A stretch of DNA of 64,000 nucleotides from Endomychus coccineus (GCA_958510875.1 OY294068.1:25338297-25402296), one strand, 5' to 3'; shown: positions 1-11,824, counted from the first letter of the stretch. Numbers and translations are program-made. The notes: a model not told the origin generated them from the sequence alone.

Positions 1-342
1 GACGATAAAACATGGGAAACATTAATTCACGGCATGTGCTTTTTTTTGTGAATTTTATTTATTTTGAGATATTGATTTTGGCCCATAGTTTTCCAACATG
101 CCACCGCTGGCTCACACAATGTTCTTTCTAACATTATAGGTATCCTCTCGTGTAGGCAAAATATGAAAAAAAAAATGGAATTGGAATCCACTCACATTAG
201 TATTTCTGAAAATTAAAAGTTGATCCAGGGTTTCAGATTGAGTTTTAAAAATAAGTTCATGAAAGTAATATGCTTAGATGTCAATATTATTAGCTCCTGT
301 TGAATTTGTAACGCTTAAAAGCCCAAGTTTCCTCATTTCCAG

Positions 343-1250
343 TACCGATAGCTTTTCAGGGTAAATTCCGTTGGATGTTGAGGAACCGAATACGAACGAA
401 AATAATGGGCAACTCGGAAATAGCACCACAACTTCTACATGAGAAATCCGATTGCGATATTTATAAACTAGTAGGCGAGATAAGAGAGGGAGGTGGCGGA
501 AGAATATTACCTACACTTGCACTTAATGAGGTAAGGAAATTATAAATGTCGATAAATTATACCTTCGCTATTTCCGTTGTAGTTTGACTGACCCAGTCTT
601 TTTATTTAAAAAATGTCCACACATTTACCAAAAAATTGTATAGAGGTTATGTTGGAGTCTTTTTCAAACTATTAGGATATATATTATGTTGCAGGTGTTC
701 ATTGGAGAAACCCTTTCTGCGAGAGTATCACATCTTACTGTGAAATTCAATGAATGTCCTAATATCACGCATCTCAAATGTTCAGGGATATGTTTATCTA
801 CTGGAACTGGTTCTACATCGTGGCATTTAAGTATGAATCGATTGCCAGTTCAGAGTGTTGCTGAGTTGTTACGATTACTGGATATCGATCCTACTGAGGA
901 TAAAAATAGTTTAGCCACAGTTTTATCGGATATTTATAACAAAAATCTAATTTTTCCACCTGGTAAGTCTTATTACATATCATTTAGAAAAAATAGTGAA
1001 TTAATTTAATTTTCCAGATGACAAACGAATGGGTTATACTATTAGGGATATAATTTCTGCAGGGGTATGGCCTCATCCAAAAGGGATTAAATCTAGGGGT
1101 TTCATCACGAAAATGGAACTTAAATCAAATTGTTATGAAGCTTACTTAGTTATAGATGGTGGTATTGCATATTCTTTTAATGATGGCACAACAGCAATTT
1201 TTGAAATGTGTCCTGAAGATAGCTTGAGAACTGTAGTTATGACAGATTGA
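343..1250 (+). CDS. NADK2: NAD kinase 2, mitochondrial: last three exons (5' part outside window)
   Basis: The product phosphorylates NAD to NADP in mitochondria. Three exons are visible: about 343-530, 695-962 and 1018-1250, with introns of 164 and 55 bp. Acceptors are CAG (or TTCCAG) and donors are GTAAGG and GTAAGT. The joined reading contains ALNE-VFIGETLSARVS, the substrate-site stretch STGTGSTSWHLSMNR, and the C-terminal motif VIDGGIAYSFNDGTTA followed by DSLRTVVM, all typical of the NADK2 family. The stop TGA is at 1248-1250, at the family's usual C-terminal end. The first listed exon could begin at 343 or a few codons later, because two AG acceptors compete. The GGDG catalytic part and the transit peptide must lie upstream of the window. 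AATAAA-like polyadenylation signals occur near 1538-1560. No frame damage is seen, so this is a live gene end. Confidence 0.93.
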
Positions 1251-1872
1251 ATAATATTTACTTAATTTTTTTACTGAAGAATAATTAATTAAATAAGACT
1301 GCTTCAAACAATTTATTATTTCATAATGTACCTACTTTAAGATTATTGTATGTAAGATATAAATATTGGTTTAGGTTAAGTTCAATTTTTAAATCCATCT
1401 TGTAATGTTTAAAAATTCCAATTTCATATTAATTGAATATACGATTTTATTTTATTTTAAAATGTGATTGTTTACCGACTATCTTTGTTGTTCCAATACC
1501 AAGATATCAACCACAATTTTATAACAATATATAAAATATAAATAAATTCAGTAAAATAAATGGTCTATAGATGTCAAGTATTCCCTCTACAAAAGTAGTT
1601 ATTATTAGGAAAATCTTTATTTCTCTATTGAAGGAATCCGATTTGGAGTTTTAAATTAAAGCAAATATATCAAAGGTCATTGCCTGAAATGTAGATAATA
1701 CTGTAACATAGAATCACTACTGATTGCTGAAAGCTATAATATACAGTTCACTGTAACATAGAATCACTACTAATTGCTAAAAGCGAGCGACATCTTTGAA
1801 GCAGTAGCTGAACTATGCAGCACCCGGTAATTGAGGTTACAGTCTTCTATAGAGCGAATGAAAAAGAATAAA
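1251..1872. other. Intergenic, 3' flank of NADK2
   Basis: This is AT-rich sequence with AATAAA-like motifs near 1538-1560 that could end the NADK2 transcript. Apart from the short direct repeat at 1700-1784 no coding signal is seen. Confidence 0.5.
1700..1784. repeat. Short direct repeat, two copies
   Basis: Two copies of about 35 bp (1700-1734 and 1750-1784), beginning ACTGTAACATAGAATCACTA, lie 50 bp apart with two or three differences. This is a local tandem duplication of unknown origin. Confidence 0.8.
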
Positions 1873-2158
1873 CCACGGTCGTATTCACAGGTCTGGAAAC
1901 TCTATTGTTTGACATGAACCTCTTACATGTCGCTAAACTCGTAGTCCTTCGCTCAGCCACCAGCTGGCGCATGGATTGAAGTATGTTATCAGGTAGGCGC
2001 CATATCGCTCAAATTTCAAGCCCCGCAATACAAAGATTGCCTGAGAACATCCCTCAACTCATGCGCCACCCGTGTGGTACTACGCGACAGTTGACGCTTA
2101 GCGGACTCACTTCTTACATAGGAAACAGCCTCGAGTTTCCAGACCTGTACGACCGTGG
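1873..2158. mobile_element. Foldback MITE, CCACGG family, copy 1
   Basis: The element is 286 bp and ends in inverted repeats of about 28 bp: CCACGGTCGTA plus CAGGTCTGGAAACTC on the left, and their reverse complement on the right. The flanks AATAAA and GATAAA agree at 5 of 6 positions, which fits an aged 6 bp target duplication. A second copy at 8551-9155 shares both ends and the subterminal sequence. It has no coding capacity; the 123-codon open frame inside looks accidental. The superfamily is not assigned. Confidence 0.8.
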
Positions 2159-4642
2159 GATAAACCATCGGTGTCAAACTTTATGGTTCTTAATACCAAC
2201 TTATTACTATTCTCTGAATACATACACTTTATTTCATAGAAATAGGACTATTTCTATGCTTTATTTAAACCAAGTTGATAAGATGCAACAGGTCTGTACA
2301 AATAGATTAAATTTGAAACCAATGCAACACGTGGAACCATTTTCTCCACAATAAATACTGCTATTATCTTGATAATTTTTTCTTATTACCTTTATAATAT
2401 CACTAGCTCATTCATAAAATTCTCATAGACCTCAAAAGGGATAGAATAAAATCCATAAGTAAGTAATTTATATGATTTATTTTTCTAGTGACTTCACAAT
2501 GTAATTGTAGCATCAAGAAAATTACTAAAAATATCCTATTTAGGAAGAAATATAAAATATAATTTATAATCACTAAACTAGAATTGTTTTGTAGTCTTTT
2601 ATTATAAAAACTAGATTAGTTGGGACGTTTAAAGCAATAATTGTACAAAGGCAAGACCATTTTATCCTACAATATACAAAGTTTTTTATATTACAGTTAA
2701 AGCTCAACAGCAAGTTAAACGTTCCACATTTTCATTAAAGTGGCAGTTCTATTTGATATAAATTCATCGTTATAAACAATACTTATTATAACATAACCAT
2801 ACAATTTCAAATATAATATATCTCCAATAAGAATATTTTCAAGTAGGTCCTATAAGTACAAATATGCGATTATTGTTGTTCTTAGGTATAAAGGTGGTTT
2901 AGGGAGCTGGGAAGTATTATCGTAAGATATTAGAATTTACCCTTTGTCATTGTCAAATTGAAAATAGTGGTGCTTTACAAAATTGAATAGTATCAGCCAT
3001 GATGAAAATCCATTATAAATTTAAATAAAACAACTATTGCCTTATCCTCATCTATAGTAGTTAATCAAAATTATTCAAGCACCTCATGTTGAAACTAGTT
3101 GAATCTGGATAAGTGGAATTAATTCACGTATGTACGAGTATATGATTAAAAAAATCAATAAATACAAAGTAAATTGAAACTAATGATATACTTCTTGAGT
3201 ATATTTTTGTTGTAATTGTAGAAGTTATTTTTAATTTAAGAAGTGAATATAAATATGCAAGTATAGAAAACTGACATTGCATACAAGACAAGTATAATTA
3301 TGTCAATGTCAAAATACACCACTGTAACAATTGATGCTTTAAAATTTATTTCTCACGTGAATGAGTCATGTTTAGTTACTGAACTCGATAAACTACCTTC
3401 TTATCACAACACAAGAATCAAGCCATGTTGTAAATATTATCTAAATATTTATTTCTAAGTTTGACGTAATTAATTCATAATCTTTAATACATAAATGCAA
3501 ATTATTACACTCAGAATGTTACATGGTTACAACATGTATTACATAAAATATCCAGAATCGTAAGTTATCTGTTGAACCTTAGAGGCAACACGATTGTTCT
3601 AAAGGAACGTCGCAGATATTTCTACGTCGATTCCAAATTACAGTATTGAAAATATTTGATAATTCCCATGAATAGATCAACATTATTTGAGGAAAATAAT
3701 AAATGTTTTCTCACTCCTCACTGATTACTCTAAATATTTGATAGTGCCAATCCCAAGAATATAAGCAGAGCAATACACTGGAGAAGTTTTTTTTGCTTTA
3801 GTCAGTAGAAAAGTAAACTAATTAACAGGATGTGCCAACAATACATATTTCAGGGTGAACATGTTGTGATATAAGTAATTAAAATAGTGAATTACGATTC
3901 TAGGTATTTATTTGATCAACAAATAAATATTAGTGAACGTTCCATGTATTTATGATATGTATATTAATTTGTAGTAACATATTATTTCATTGTTACTTCG
4001 TTATAGTCTTGGAGGTGTGAGTAAAATTTGAAAATCTATCTTAACAAGTGAGGACTCTTTGGAAAATTAAGATCATAATTTTTGACGTGCTTCTAAAATT
4101 TGTAATTGCTAACGAAAGTTGTTTTTTTAATTGTATAGGCATTTAAAGATTCTAAAACCCCTGAAATTAAAAATATTTTCCCATCATCTAATTTCTCATC
4201 AACTGTATTATTTGCAAAAATGCATATACAATTTGCTTATGGTGAAATCAGTCTACTATGCTTATTTCCGGATATCGTCGCTGGTGGCGCTGTTAAGAAC
4301 CATTTTAGGTAATATTTTGTTTTCAAATGTCGATATACTAGTGGCTCTAATGTAATGTTCCTAATGACACCACAATATTTTGTAACTATAATAATAAAAC
4401 AGCAGCTTGTTCATGGTTCTGGCTTCCGTTTGTGACAATAAAGAACAAATTATCATTCACGTGGAATCACATATCTTTTAATTCAGAGAGGTCAGCAACC
4501 AAAATGGATTGATTCGAAGTGTTCAAGTGCTAACTAGTGGAATTGTTAACAGTTTTGGAATTATTGTTGAAGAGTTTTCATCAATGACTGTTGAACCAGG
4601 AACATCAGCTTGAAATATCAAGAGGATATGTTTTGATATTGT
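2159..4642. other. AT-rich intergenic DNA, nothing recognised
   Basis: No conserved protein similarity, RNA gene or clear repeat boundary was recognised. Short open frames here have low-complexity translations. Confidence 0.5.
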
Positions 4643-5396
4643 TCATAGATATTATATGTACATACATATATTATATTGTCGAGGAAATAAAGCATTCCAC
4701 ATTGCGAACCCGGCGCAGTTGGATGGATTGAGATGCGGTTTTCTGCATTCGATTCAGAAAGTGATTTAGAAAATTTGTCCGGTATTTTTTTTGCGGAAAA
4801 AATTGATTGCATTTCTACAGTCAAAAAATGCATTTTTCTGAGTGCACTTTGTGGGGTGAATAAAAAAAACGAACTCGATTTGGTTTCTCGGGGGTTTTTG
4901 GGGTCGCTGAACACGAATATGCTATCAAGAAAATTCCCTGAGGTCCCCTTGGGCCTCCTCCGGACGTCCTGACGCCCTAGATATCGATGAAATTAATAAA
5001 AAAATTATTTTTCTGTTCAAGAGGTGATATAAAGGTTGCTAGTAATGATTACGACGTGGAAAAACTCTTCAGCAATACTTGGTGTACCCTGAGTCCGGAT
5101 AACCACGTCATCTTCTAGGAATTTGTTAGTTTTTCTTCATAAAAGGTAACAAATTCTGGCTCTCGGGGGTTTTCAAAGTCGCCGATCACGACTATGACAC
5201 TCGCAATTTTCTGCAAATTACTTGGGGGTGTTTCCGGGTCCCTGGAGCCCTCTGTATCTACATCATCTTCTAAGAATTTGTTAATTTTTCTTCATAAAAT
5301 GTAACAAATTACCCGCAGGTAATTTGCAGAACATTGTGAATGCCATTTTAGTCCTTTATTTCCTCGACTAATATAATATCTATGATATTATTGCCC
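4643..5396. mobile_element. Non-autonomous element with imperfect terminal inverted repeats
   Basis: The left end (CATAGATATTATAT, then GTCGAGGAAATAAAG at 4678-4692) is repeated inverted at 5355-5396. The inside holds repeated blocks: TTTTTGGGGTCGCTGAACAC near 4900 resembles GTTTTCAAAGTCGCCGATCAC near 5170, and the TTTGTTAxTTTTTCTTCATAAAA block occurs at about 5121 and again at about 5277. A related block occurs near 28085. No transposase is present. Confidence 0.6.
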
Positions 5397-6338
5397 TGGC
5401 AAAAAAGGCGTCTGGAATTGGCTGACAACACTACAGCTCCAATCTTTATTTAAATTCGAAAAATTAATCGACTTATACATTTCATGTATCACATACAATC
5501 CCTTTTATTTTATACATTTACCTTGCTGGATCAAATTCCTTTACATTTTTGTCATCTGAAGAAGTTATAAATTAATCATGATACATTGATTACAGGCAGA
5601 ATGGAGTAATTACCCTGTCATTGGTTAAATTTTTAGTATCCATAAGCAGCAAAGATAACCATCATATCAAATCAACGCGGATATCTACATTTCATTCAAA
5701 TGTAAACTGAATAAAATTATGTTGATCTATTTGCGGGAATAGCAAATACAGAAAATGCAGGACATCAGTTTTCGAAATACGTTCTACAACACAAGTATAA
5801 TTAACTTGTTTACCATGAACATTTTTTCCCGAAAAACTGATTACGTTAGAGCACAATCATCAAAGTCAGATTTCATCAATAATAACAAGTTTTGATTAGT
5901 AAAATAAGTCAAACAACAATATAACTTCAATGTACAATTCATCCCATGATAATTTCTCTATTCTAAATTATAAATATTTATAAAAGAGCTCTCAAGATTA
6001 CTTAAATCCAGATGGACTACTTATCATACGATGCGTTCGAATAGTTTGGAGAATTTCGGTCAAACTGAGAAAATATAAATTACAATATTTCAGTAAATTT
6101 AGTTTTTGTCATAATTATTCACAGTTCTTACACAAAAAATAATTATTCATTTCTATTACTGAAGGATGGCATGCGAACTGAACATCAGAGGTTGTGCAGG
6201 AGTAATATAGATTGAAGATAGACTCCTCAACGTGGTGAGGAAATCAGCATTCACCATTTAGTTAATATTGCGATAGACCAATTAAAAACATGTTTACATA
6301 AACACAAACTTTGCAGAGTTTCATTCATGCAATACAAC
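5397..6338. other. Intergenic, nothing recognised
   Basis: AT-rich sequence without supported genes or repeats. Confidence 0.5.
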
Positions 6339-7566
6339 ATAGTCTAGGAGCCAGAGCGATATTGATGGTCTGAACATCAACCCGATGGCACCATGGTTTA
6401 TCGTTTATCTCACAGACCGAATTTTCGCCGGTTGCTAGATCTCGAGATACAACACAGCTTTTTTTTTTTTGACTGAAGGTTAACTATTTCCAAGTTGCGG
6501 TTACTTGATAAGCATGCCATTCTTATACACTTCCACCATGTGCCATCAGTTTTTATCGGGTCCGTTTATCAGGCCGACCAATTCAAATTGGACCGAAAAT
6601 AGACTGCAAGTTAACCCTCCCAAACCTGTTGGAAAATGTTCATTGGTGTTGGCAATTGTTAACATACCCTTTGCCATCAAAAGTTATCGGTCTATTTCCG
6701 AGTAATTGGCCATTATTTGGACCAAATATGTTTTTTTTTTCATTTTGTGGCTAATCCTTGCGGATTACAAAGTAACACGATGACACCATGTTAAATAACT
6801 TTATTGGAGGTCAAATAAAGATTTAAAATTATTGCCATCACTCCTTGTCTATTTCAACCCCCCAACACCCCCTAAAACCACCCCCAAAAAAAGATGAATA
6901 ATATGGATAATATGACCAATTGGATATGATAAATTAGTCAATTATTGAGACTCTGGCTGGGTTTAAAATCAAAACGGATCTTTTCATTTTTTTTTCATTT
7001 TGACGGATGATCTTAGGGAGTTTTGGGGGGTTGAAATAGGCAAGGAGTGATGACAATAATTTTAAATCTTCATTTGACCTCTAATAAAGTTATTTAACAT
7101 GGTGTCATCATGTTACCTTGTAACCCGCAAGTTTTATCCACAAAATGAGAAAAAACCATTGTTGGTCCAAATAATGGTCAATTACTCGGAAATGGACCGA
7201 TAACTTTTGATGGCAAAGGGTATGGTAACAATTGTCAACACCAATGAACATTTTCCACCAGGTTTGGGAGGGTTAACTTGCAGTCCATTTTCGGTCCAAT
7301 TTGAACTGGTCGGCCTGATAAACGGACACGATAAAAAATGATGGCTCATGGTGGAAGTGTATAAGAATGGCATGCTTTTCAAGTAACCGCAATTTGGAAA
7401 GGGTTAACCTCCAGTAAAAAAAAGCGGAGCTGTATCTCGAGATCTAGCAGCCGGCGAAAATTTAGTCTGTGAGATGAATTGATCATTGAACCATCCTCTA
7501 ACGATAAACCAAAGTGCCATCGGGTTAATGTTCAGACAATCAATATCGCTCTGGCTCCTAGACTAT
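6339..7566. mobile_element. 1.2 kb foldback element
   Basis: Two arms of about 540 bp are inverted copies of each other, roughly 6339-6890 and 7010-7566, around a spacer of about 120 bp. The outermost bases ATAGTCTAGGAGCCAGAGCG are matched exactly by the other end. The two mirrored 66-codon frames at 6505-6705 (+) and 7182-7382 (-) are the same arm sequence read twice and need not be genes. The arms differ by scattered substitutions, so the element is not brand new. No transposase is seen. Confidence 0.85.
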
Positions 7567-8474
7567 AATGTTCGTTTAGAATTTACAGGGATTTCGTAAT
7601 CAAAGGTTAGTATTTTGTTGACGATTTCCTATCAAACATTCGAGCGCAGTATGAATTGATAAATATGGACGTGTTTAATATTTTAAAAAATTCTGAACTA
7701 GCTAATATTTTCATTACAATGATGATAAAACTGTAATTTTAGTCTTAAAGCTATATCTACATCGCAATTCATTAATTCATTTTTAACGCATAGGTACTTT
7801 TTTGGCGGGATTTTGTTAAGCATATGGTCCCTATATCCTCTACAGTTTCATTATTGTATAACAGCTGCATTAACGAACGCAATGCCGGATAAACACTATT
7901 TTTAACATCTGAATATGTGTGTGACATATTCTTATATGGGCAGTTTTTTGAGAAGCGAGAATATCTTTATTCAACGATCGTTTGTTTCCACAGTCATATA
8001 TTTTGAACCAGTTATCATCACTGTCAGAAAAGCAATAACAAAACCAGTTTATTGTGAAAATTACATACTGAACGTCAGGACGGTGAAGGTTTTGAGAAAT
8101 AATGTCTACATGAATGAGAAATCATGAATTTTCGTTTATTAGAACAATATTTTTTCAAACTGTAGTCATCGGTTTTGACCCAAGTTGCAATGATTAGGAA
8201 AAGATTACAAATTTGTGATTCCAATTTTGTACATTTGTCCAGTTTCACTTCCGAAATCACAAATTTGCAAAAATGCTTGATTTTCCATAAAAAAATAGTT
8301 TTTTTGAGACGTGCCCTATCTATAATCGAGCTACAACGGTTTTCTACTCAGTTTCATTTGATTAAGCTGGTAGTTATTTATGGGGAAATACTTGTGAATT
8401 AATGATAATTTATTTTAATTTTAAGGGAGCTTGCTGATGAGTTTTATTTAATGGGCAAGTAGATTACTCAATGA
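7567..8474. other. Intergenic, nothing recognised
   Basis: There are weak inverted motifs near 8210-8270 (ACAAATTTGTGATT ... AATCACAAATTTG), but no gene or bounded element can be supported. Confidence 0.45.
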
Positions 8475-9400
8475 TATCATTCTCCAAGTTTCAAGGCTTA
8501 ATACATAATACAAGCAGTCTGGAATTGTAGACTTTTTGAATGAGTAGTAGCCACGGTCGTACATACAGGTCTGGGAACTCTATGTTTGACATGAGTCTCT
8601 TACATGCCGCCATACTCGTAGTCCCTCGCTCAGCCACCAGATTGAAGTATGGCAACAATCACATTATTAAATAAAATTATTTTTCTCGTAACGCAATATT
8701 TACTATTCTGATTTGAGAGAGGAATAGAACTGTTACTCTTGTCAAAATCTATTACTAACCTTGAAAATAACTTCCCCTTTTTCGTTATACATGCTCGCAC
8801 ACATAAAAGACCTCGTTAAAATGATTTCTTTCCGGAATCGCAAGCATCCACTTTTTTCGCATTTCCGCATCTTTCGGCACTTTAAAAACAGAAGTTTCTT
8901 GCTTTACACTTTTGTACCCCGTTTTGCATTACACACAATGCACGGTTTCGCAATTTTTTTCTAAAAACGCTGGTATTCCTTGTGTTTACAAGTCAACAAT
9001 GACAGTTGCCAGGGAACACGGTAGTATATGTGCCAGAGATCATTCCTCGAATCATGCGCCGCCCTTTTGGTACTATGCAACAGATGACGCTTAGCGGAGT
9101 CACTTCTCACATAGGAAACAGCCTCGAGTTCCCAGACCTGTATATACGACCGTGGTAGTAGCTAAAGGCGTGGAAAGAAGTAAAATTGATGTGAAAGTTT
9201 ATTTGAAATGAAAGGGATTTCTATGTTATGGAATGGGAAGATTATATGACTGTCAATGTATCAGCTATCTGTCATGTAACCGTTACCAGTCTTGTTGTCT
9301 GTCATAAACAGTCTGAACTGTGATAATGATAAACTATGGAACTGTATGTCATGTAAATTGTACGTGATTATATTAGCTGTCAAAAACGTCAATTTCTTTT
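8475..9400. repeat. Interspersed repeat unit, copy 1 (hosts a CCACGG MITE)
   Basis: Shared landmarks are AAGTTTCAAGRCTTAATRCAT, TATGTTATGGAATGG, CAATGTATCAGCT and ATTGTACGTGATTATATTAG followed by CTGTCAAAAA. They recur in the same order at 9525-10950 and partly at 11385-11480. Copy 1 is interrupted by the MITE at 8551-9155. It has no coding capacity that I can recognise. Confidence 0.7.
8551..9155. mobile_element. Foldback MITE, CCACGG family, copy 2
   Basis: The 605 bp element has the same inverted ends as copy 1 (CCACGGTCGTA, ACAGGTCTGGGAACTC). The insertion is flanked on both sides by TAGTAG, a perfect 6 bp target duplication. The subterminal 60-90 bp on each side match copy 1. The middle is longer than in copy 1 and unrelated to it. 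Confidence 0.85.
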
Positions 9401-9716
9401 TCTCCTTTTGGGGTTGAATTTCAAAAAACTAACTACCGAAATTCAAGTCGATCGCCTTTGTAACTAGTAGTTGTCAGCGGGATAAGCACGCAGAAACAGC
9501 TCCGGCGCGGCGTTGTCATTCACGAAGTTTCAAGACTTAATGCATGTTTCAAATGAGTAGAAACAGCTAGTGGCATGAAAATACATTAAATTGTGCTCTA
9601 TGTCATGTAAAAGTTTATTCGAATTAACAGCGACATCTATGTTATGGAATGGTCTGTCACGGACATTACGTAACTGTCAATATAACAGCTGTCTGTCGTG
9701 TCTTATTGATGGGTTA

Positions 9717-10841
9717 TACGAGAGCAAGTTAAAAAGTCCCAGAAAACTAAAGCTGATGGCGCCACATTCGAAAAGTCCATGTGACATTTGTGATGTACCA
9801 CCTTTAACCTGAACGCATTAAAATTTTCAGACATATGTCATTCAGTTCTGTTTGACACCCATCGAAAGCAAGCAGCCTTGAAGATTTTTGTAAACATGGA
9901 AAAAAGTGTGAATTCCGCGTCTTGACTAAACATTATTACTTAGCTGGAAAAAACATTACGCAAACCAAAACATCGCATGTTAAAATTATGGAGCCTCACC
10001 ATCGATTGGAACGATTCACAAGTGGTTTACTGATTTGCCTCGATAAAATCCATGGTATGATATTGGACGATCGGAGAGTTAAAGTACACGAGATTGCTGA
10101 GACTATGGGTATCTCAACCGAACGGGTACGGAACATTTTGCATAAATTTTTGAATATGAGAAAGCATCTCCCGGATGGGTGCCGCATTTACTCTCTGTTG
10201 AGAACAAGCGCGACTATGTGAAAACTTCGAAGGAATGTTTGACGATGTTCAAGCGCCATAAGAAGGACTTTTTGCGCCATTTCGTAACCGTGGACGAAAC
10301 ATGGATCCATCTCAACACACCAGAGACCAAAGAACAGTCGAAATAGTGGACTTGTTCTGGCTAATCAAAGCCGAAAAAGACCAAAGTGGGTTTATCGGCC
10401 AACAAAATCATGGCATGACAGTTTTTGTGATGTATACGGCATCGTCCATATCGATTACTCGATTACTGGCGTATTTTGTGCAGAGCTGTTGGATTGATTC
10501 GACGCCGATTTGAAGCGAAAGCGGTTGCATTTGGCAAAGAAAAAACTGCTCTTCCACCAGGACAACGCACCGGCACACAGGTCCGTGCTACGAATTGGTT
10601 TGTTATCCACCATATTCTATGGATTTCGCTTCTTGCAATTATTATCGATTTCCAAACTTAAAGAAATTGCTCAGCGGAAAGAGATTTGGCTTGCCGAAAT
10701 CGTATTATTTGGAAGGGATCGAAAAATTTGAAAAACGTTGGACCAAGTGTATCGGGTTACAAGTGTTGAGAAATAAAATAAGTTTTGTCCAAATATCATT
10801 TCTTGTTTCATTTTTCAGGGACTTTTCACTTCGCCCTCGTA
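9717..10841 (+). mobile_element. mariner element 1, defective
   Basis: The ends are inverted repeats of about 26 bp (TACGAGAGCAAGTTAAAAAG at the left; CTTCGCCCTCGTA at the right, read inverted) at a TA target. At about 1.1 kb it is shorter than intact mariners of about 1.3 kb. It contains the decayed transposase described separately. Confidence 0.9.
9892..10790 (+). pseudogene. mariner transposase remnant (DD34D type)
   Basis: The protein is recognisable in pieces across several frames: KNITQTKTSHVKIM near the start, then the helix-turn-helix stretch LDDRRVKVHEIAETMGISTE, the first catalytic region VTVDETWIH near 10286, the second FHQDNAPAHRSV near 10550, and a third region where the catalytic Asp reads as Asn (CNYYRFPNLKK). 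Frameshifts, stops and a deletion after the first quarter make it non-functional. It is closely related to the copy at 59684-61718. Confidence 0.9.
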
Positions 10842-10950
10842 TGTTGTCCGTCATAACATAGACAGTCAGAACTATGATAGTGATCCATTAATCTATGGAT
10901 CTGTCTGTCATGTGAATTGTACGTGATTATATTAGCTGTCAAAAAAGTCA

Positions 10951-11384
10951 AAATATATCGAATCAGGGGGCGAAGCAAACACTGCCGTACCATCCTTTTC
11001 TGGAACCATTTCGCCGCATTTTCAGGCCCCTATTTGAGCCTCTGGATAAGACCAGAACGCAGAAATCCGTCATCTAGTAAGCTATAAAATCACATACTTA
11101 AAATAAAAAATTCAAGTCTGTAGGTCATTTAGTTCCGAAGTTGAGCGAAAGCAAAGTTTCACATTTATGACACTCACTCATTCACTCACTCACTCATGAT
11201 CATCATAATAGAACTAGTACTTCTCATAAACTCAGAGAGCTGAAATTTGGTACAGAGTTAGGGTTTAATGGCCACATAAAGGGAAAACTATAAAAACTAG
11301 GATAATCGAAGATCTGGAGTACCTGGTGACCCTTATTTGAAAACACAAGAGCCCATTTGTGTCCTTAATAATATCTATGGTATG
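10951..11384. other. Non-coding stretch with a CACT-rich microsatellite
   Basis: A CACT/CATT simple repeat lies at about 11171-11198. The rest looks like dispersed repetitive DNA without a recognisable gene. Confidence 0.5.
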
Positions 11385-11480
11385 AAATGGTCTGCCACGG
11401 ACATTATATGTGACCACGGTCGTATATGTGTCTATCAATGTATCAGCTGTCTGTCATATAAACATAAACGTTACGTGTTT
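11385..11480. repeat. Interspersed repeat unit, partial copy 3 with a MITE end scar
   Basis: The ATCTATGGTATGAAATGG and ATCAATGTATCAGCTGTCTG landmarks match copies 1 and 2. At 11412-11431 there are about 20 extra bases containing CCACGGTCGTATA, the outer end of the CCACGG MITE. Confidence 0.6.
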
Positions 11481-11506
11481 GATTTCGCAAGATAATATCG
11501 TAAAAA

Positions 11507-11824
11507 ATGTCGATAATATTAAAAAACGACGATGAACTTAGTGGCTACCAAGTAGTTGGTATGCCCAAAGACGGGTCTTGTCTCTTCCATTCAATATCTT
11601 TCTTGGTGTATGGTAGAACTGACTCAACTTGCAGTATCAGATCTGCTATAGTTGCATACGTTGCTGAACATTGGGACGAAATGCAAGTGTACACGTGTAA
11701 TGCTTATGGTGAAATAAATCAATATGCCCACGTTTCTACAAAAAGAAGTGAAATCCCACCAAAAACATTCTGTAAAAAACTAGCCAAATCTCGATGGAGC
11801 TGCTTGTTTATCTCTAAAAAGTAA
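11507..11824 (+). CDS. OTU-like cysteine protease domain, truncated, probably transposon-borne
   Basis: This 105-codon frame starts MSIILKNDDELSGYQVVGMP and carries the OTU nucleophile motif KDGSCLFHSISFLVYG at residues 22-37 (Asp and Cys of the D-G-x-C motif), followed by IRSAIVAYVAEHWDE. OTU domains cleave ubiquitin or related linkages, and they also occur as extra domains in several transposons. The catalytic His region is missing: from about residue 82 the frame runs into the left arm of the inverted repeat at 11749-12563 and stops. I infer a fragment rather than a working protease. No promoter or partner gene is evident. Confidence 0.65.
   Translation: MSIILKNDDELSGYQVVGMPKDGSCLFHSISFLVYGRTDSTCSIRSAIVAYVAEHWDEMQVYTCNAYGEINQYAHVSTKRSEIPPKTFCKKLAKSRWSCLFISKK

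Larger units (their letters stand above)
9525..10950. repeat. Interspersed repeat unit, copy 2 (hosts a mariner)
   Basis: The left half (9525-9716) and right half (10842-10950) align with 9200-9400 of copy 1 once the mariner is removed. This shows the mariner landed in an older repeat. Confidence 0.7.

Noticed and set aside
1983..2354. 123-codon frame
   Set aside because: It lies across the right end of a MITE and its flank, so it is chance.
4131..4355. 74-codon open frame in intergenic DNA
   Set aside because: Low-complexity Leu/Ile-rich translation, no similarity recognised, AT-rich surroundings.
6505..7382. Two 66-residue proteins of almost the same sequence on opposite strands
   Set aside because: They are the two arms of the foldback element read in mirror; no family similarity or gene context supports a protein.
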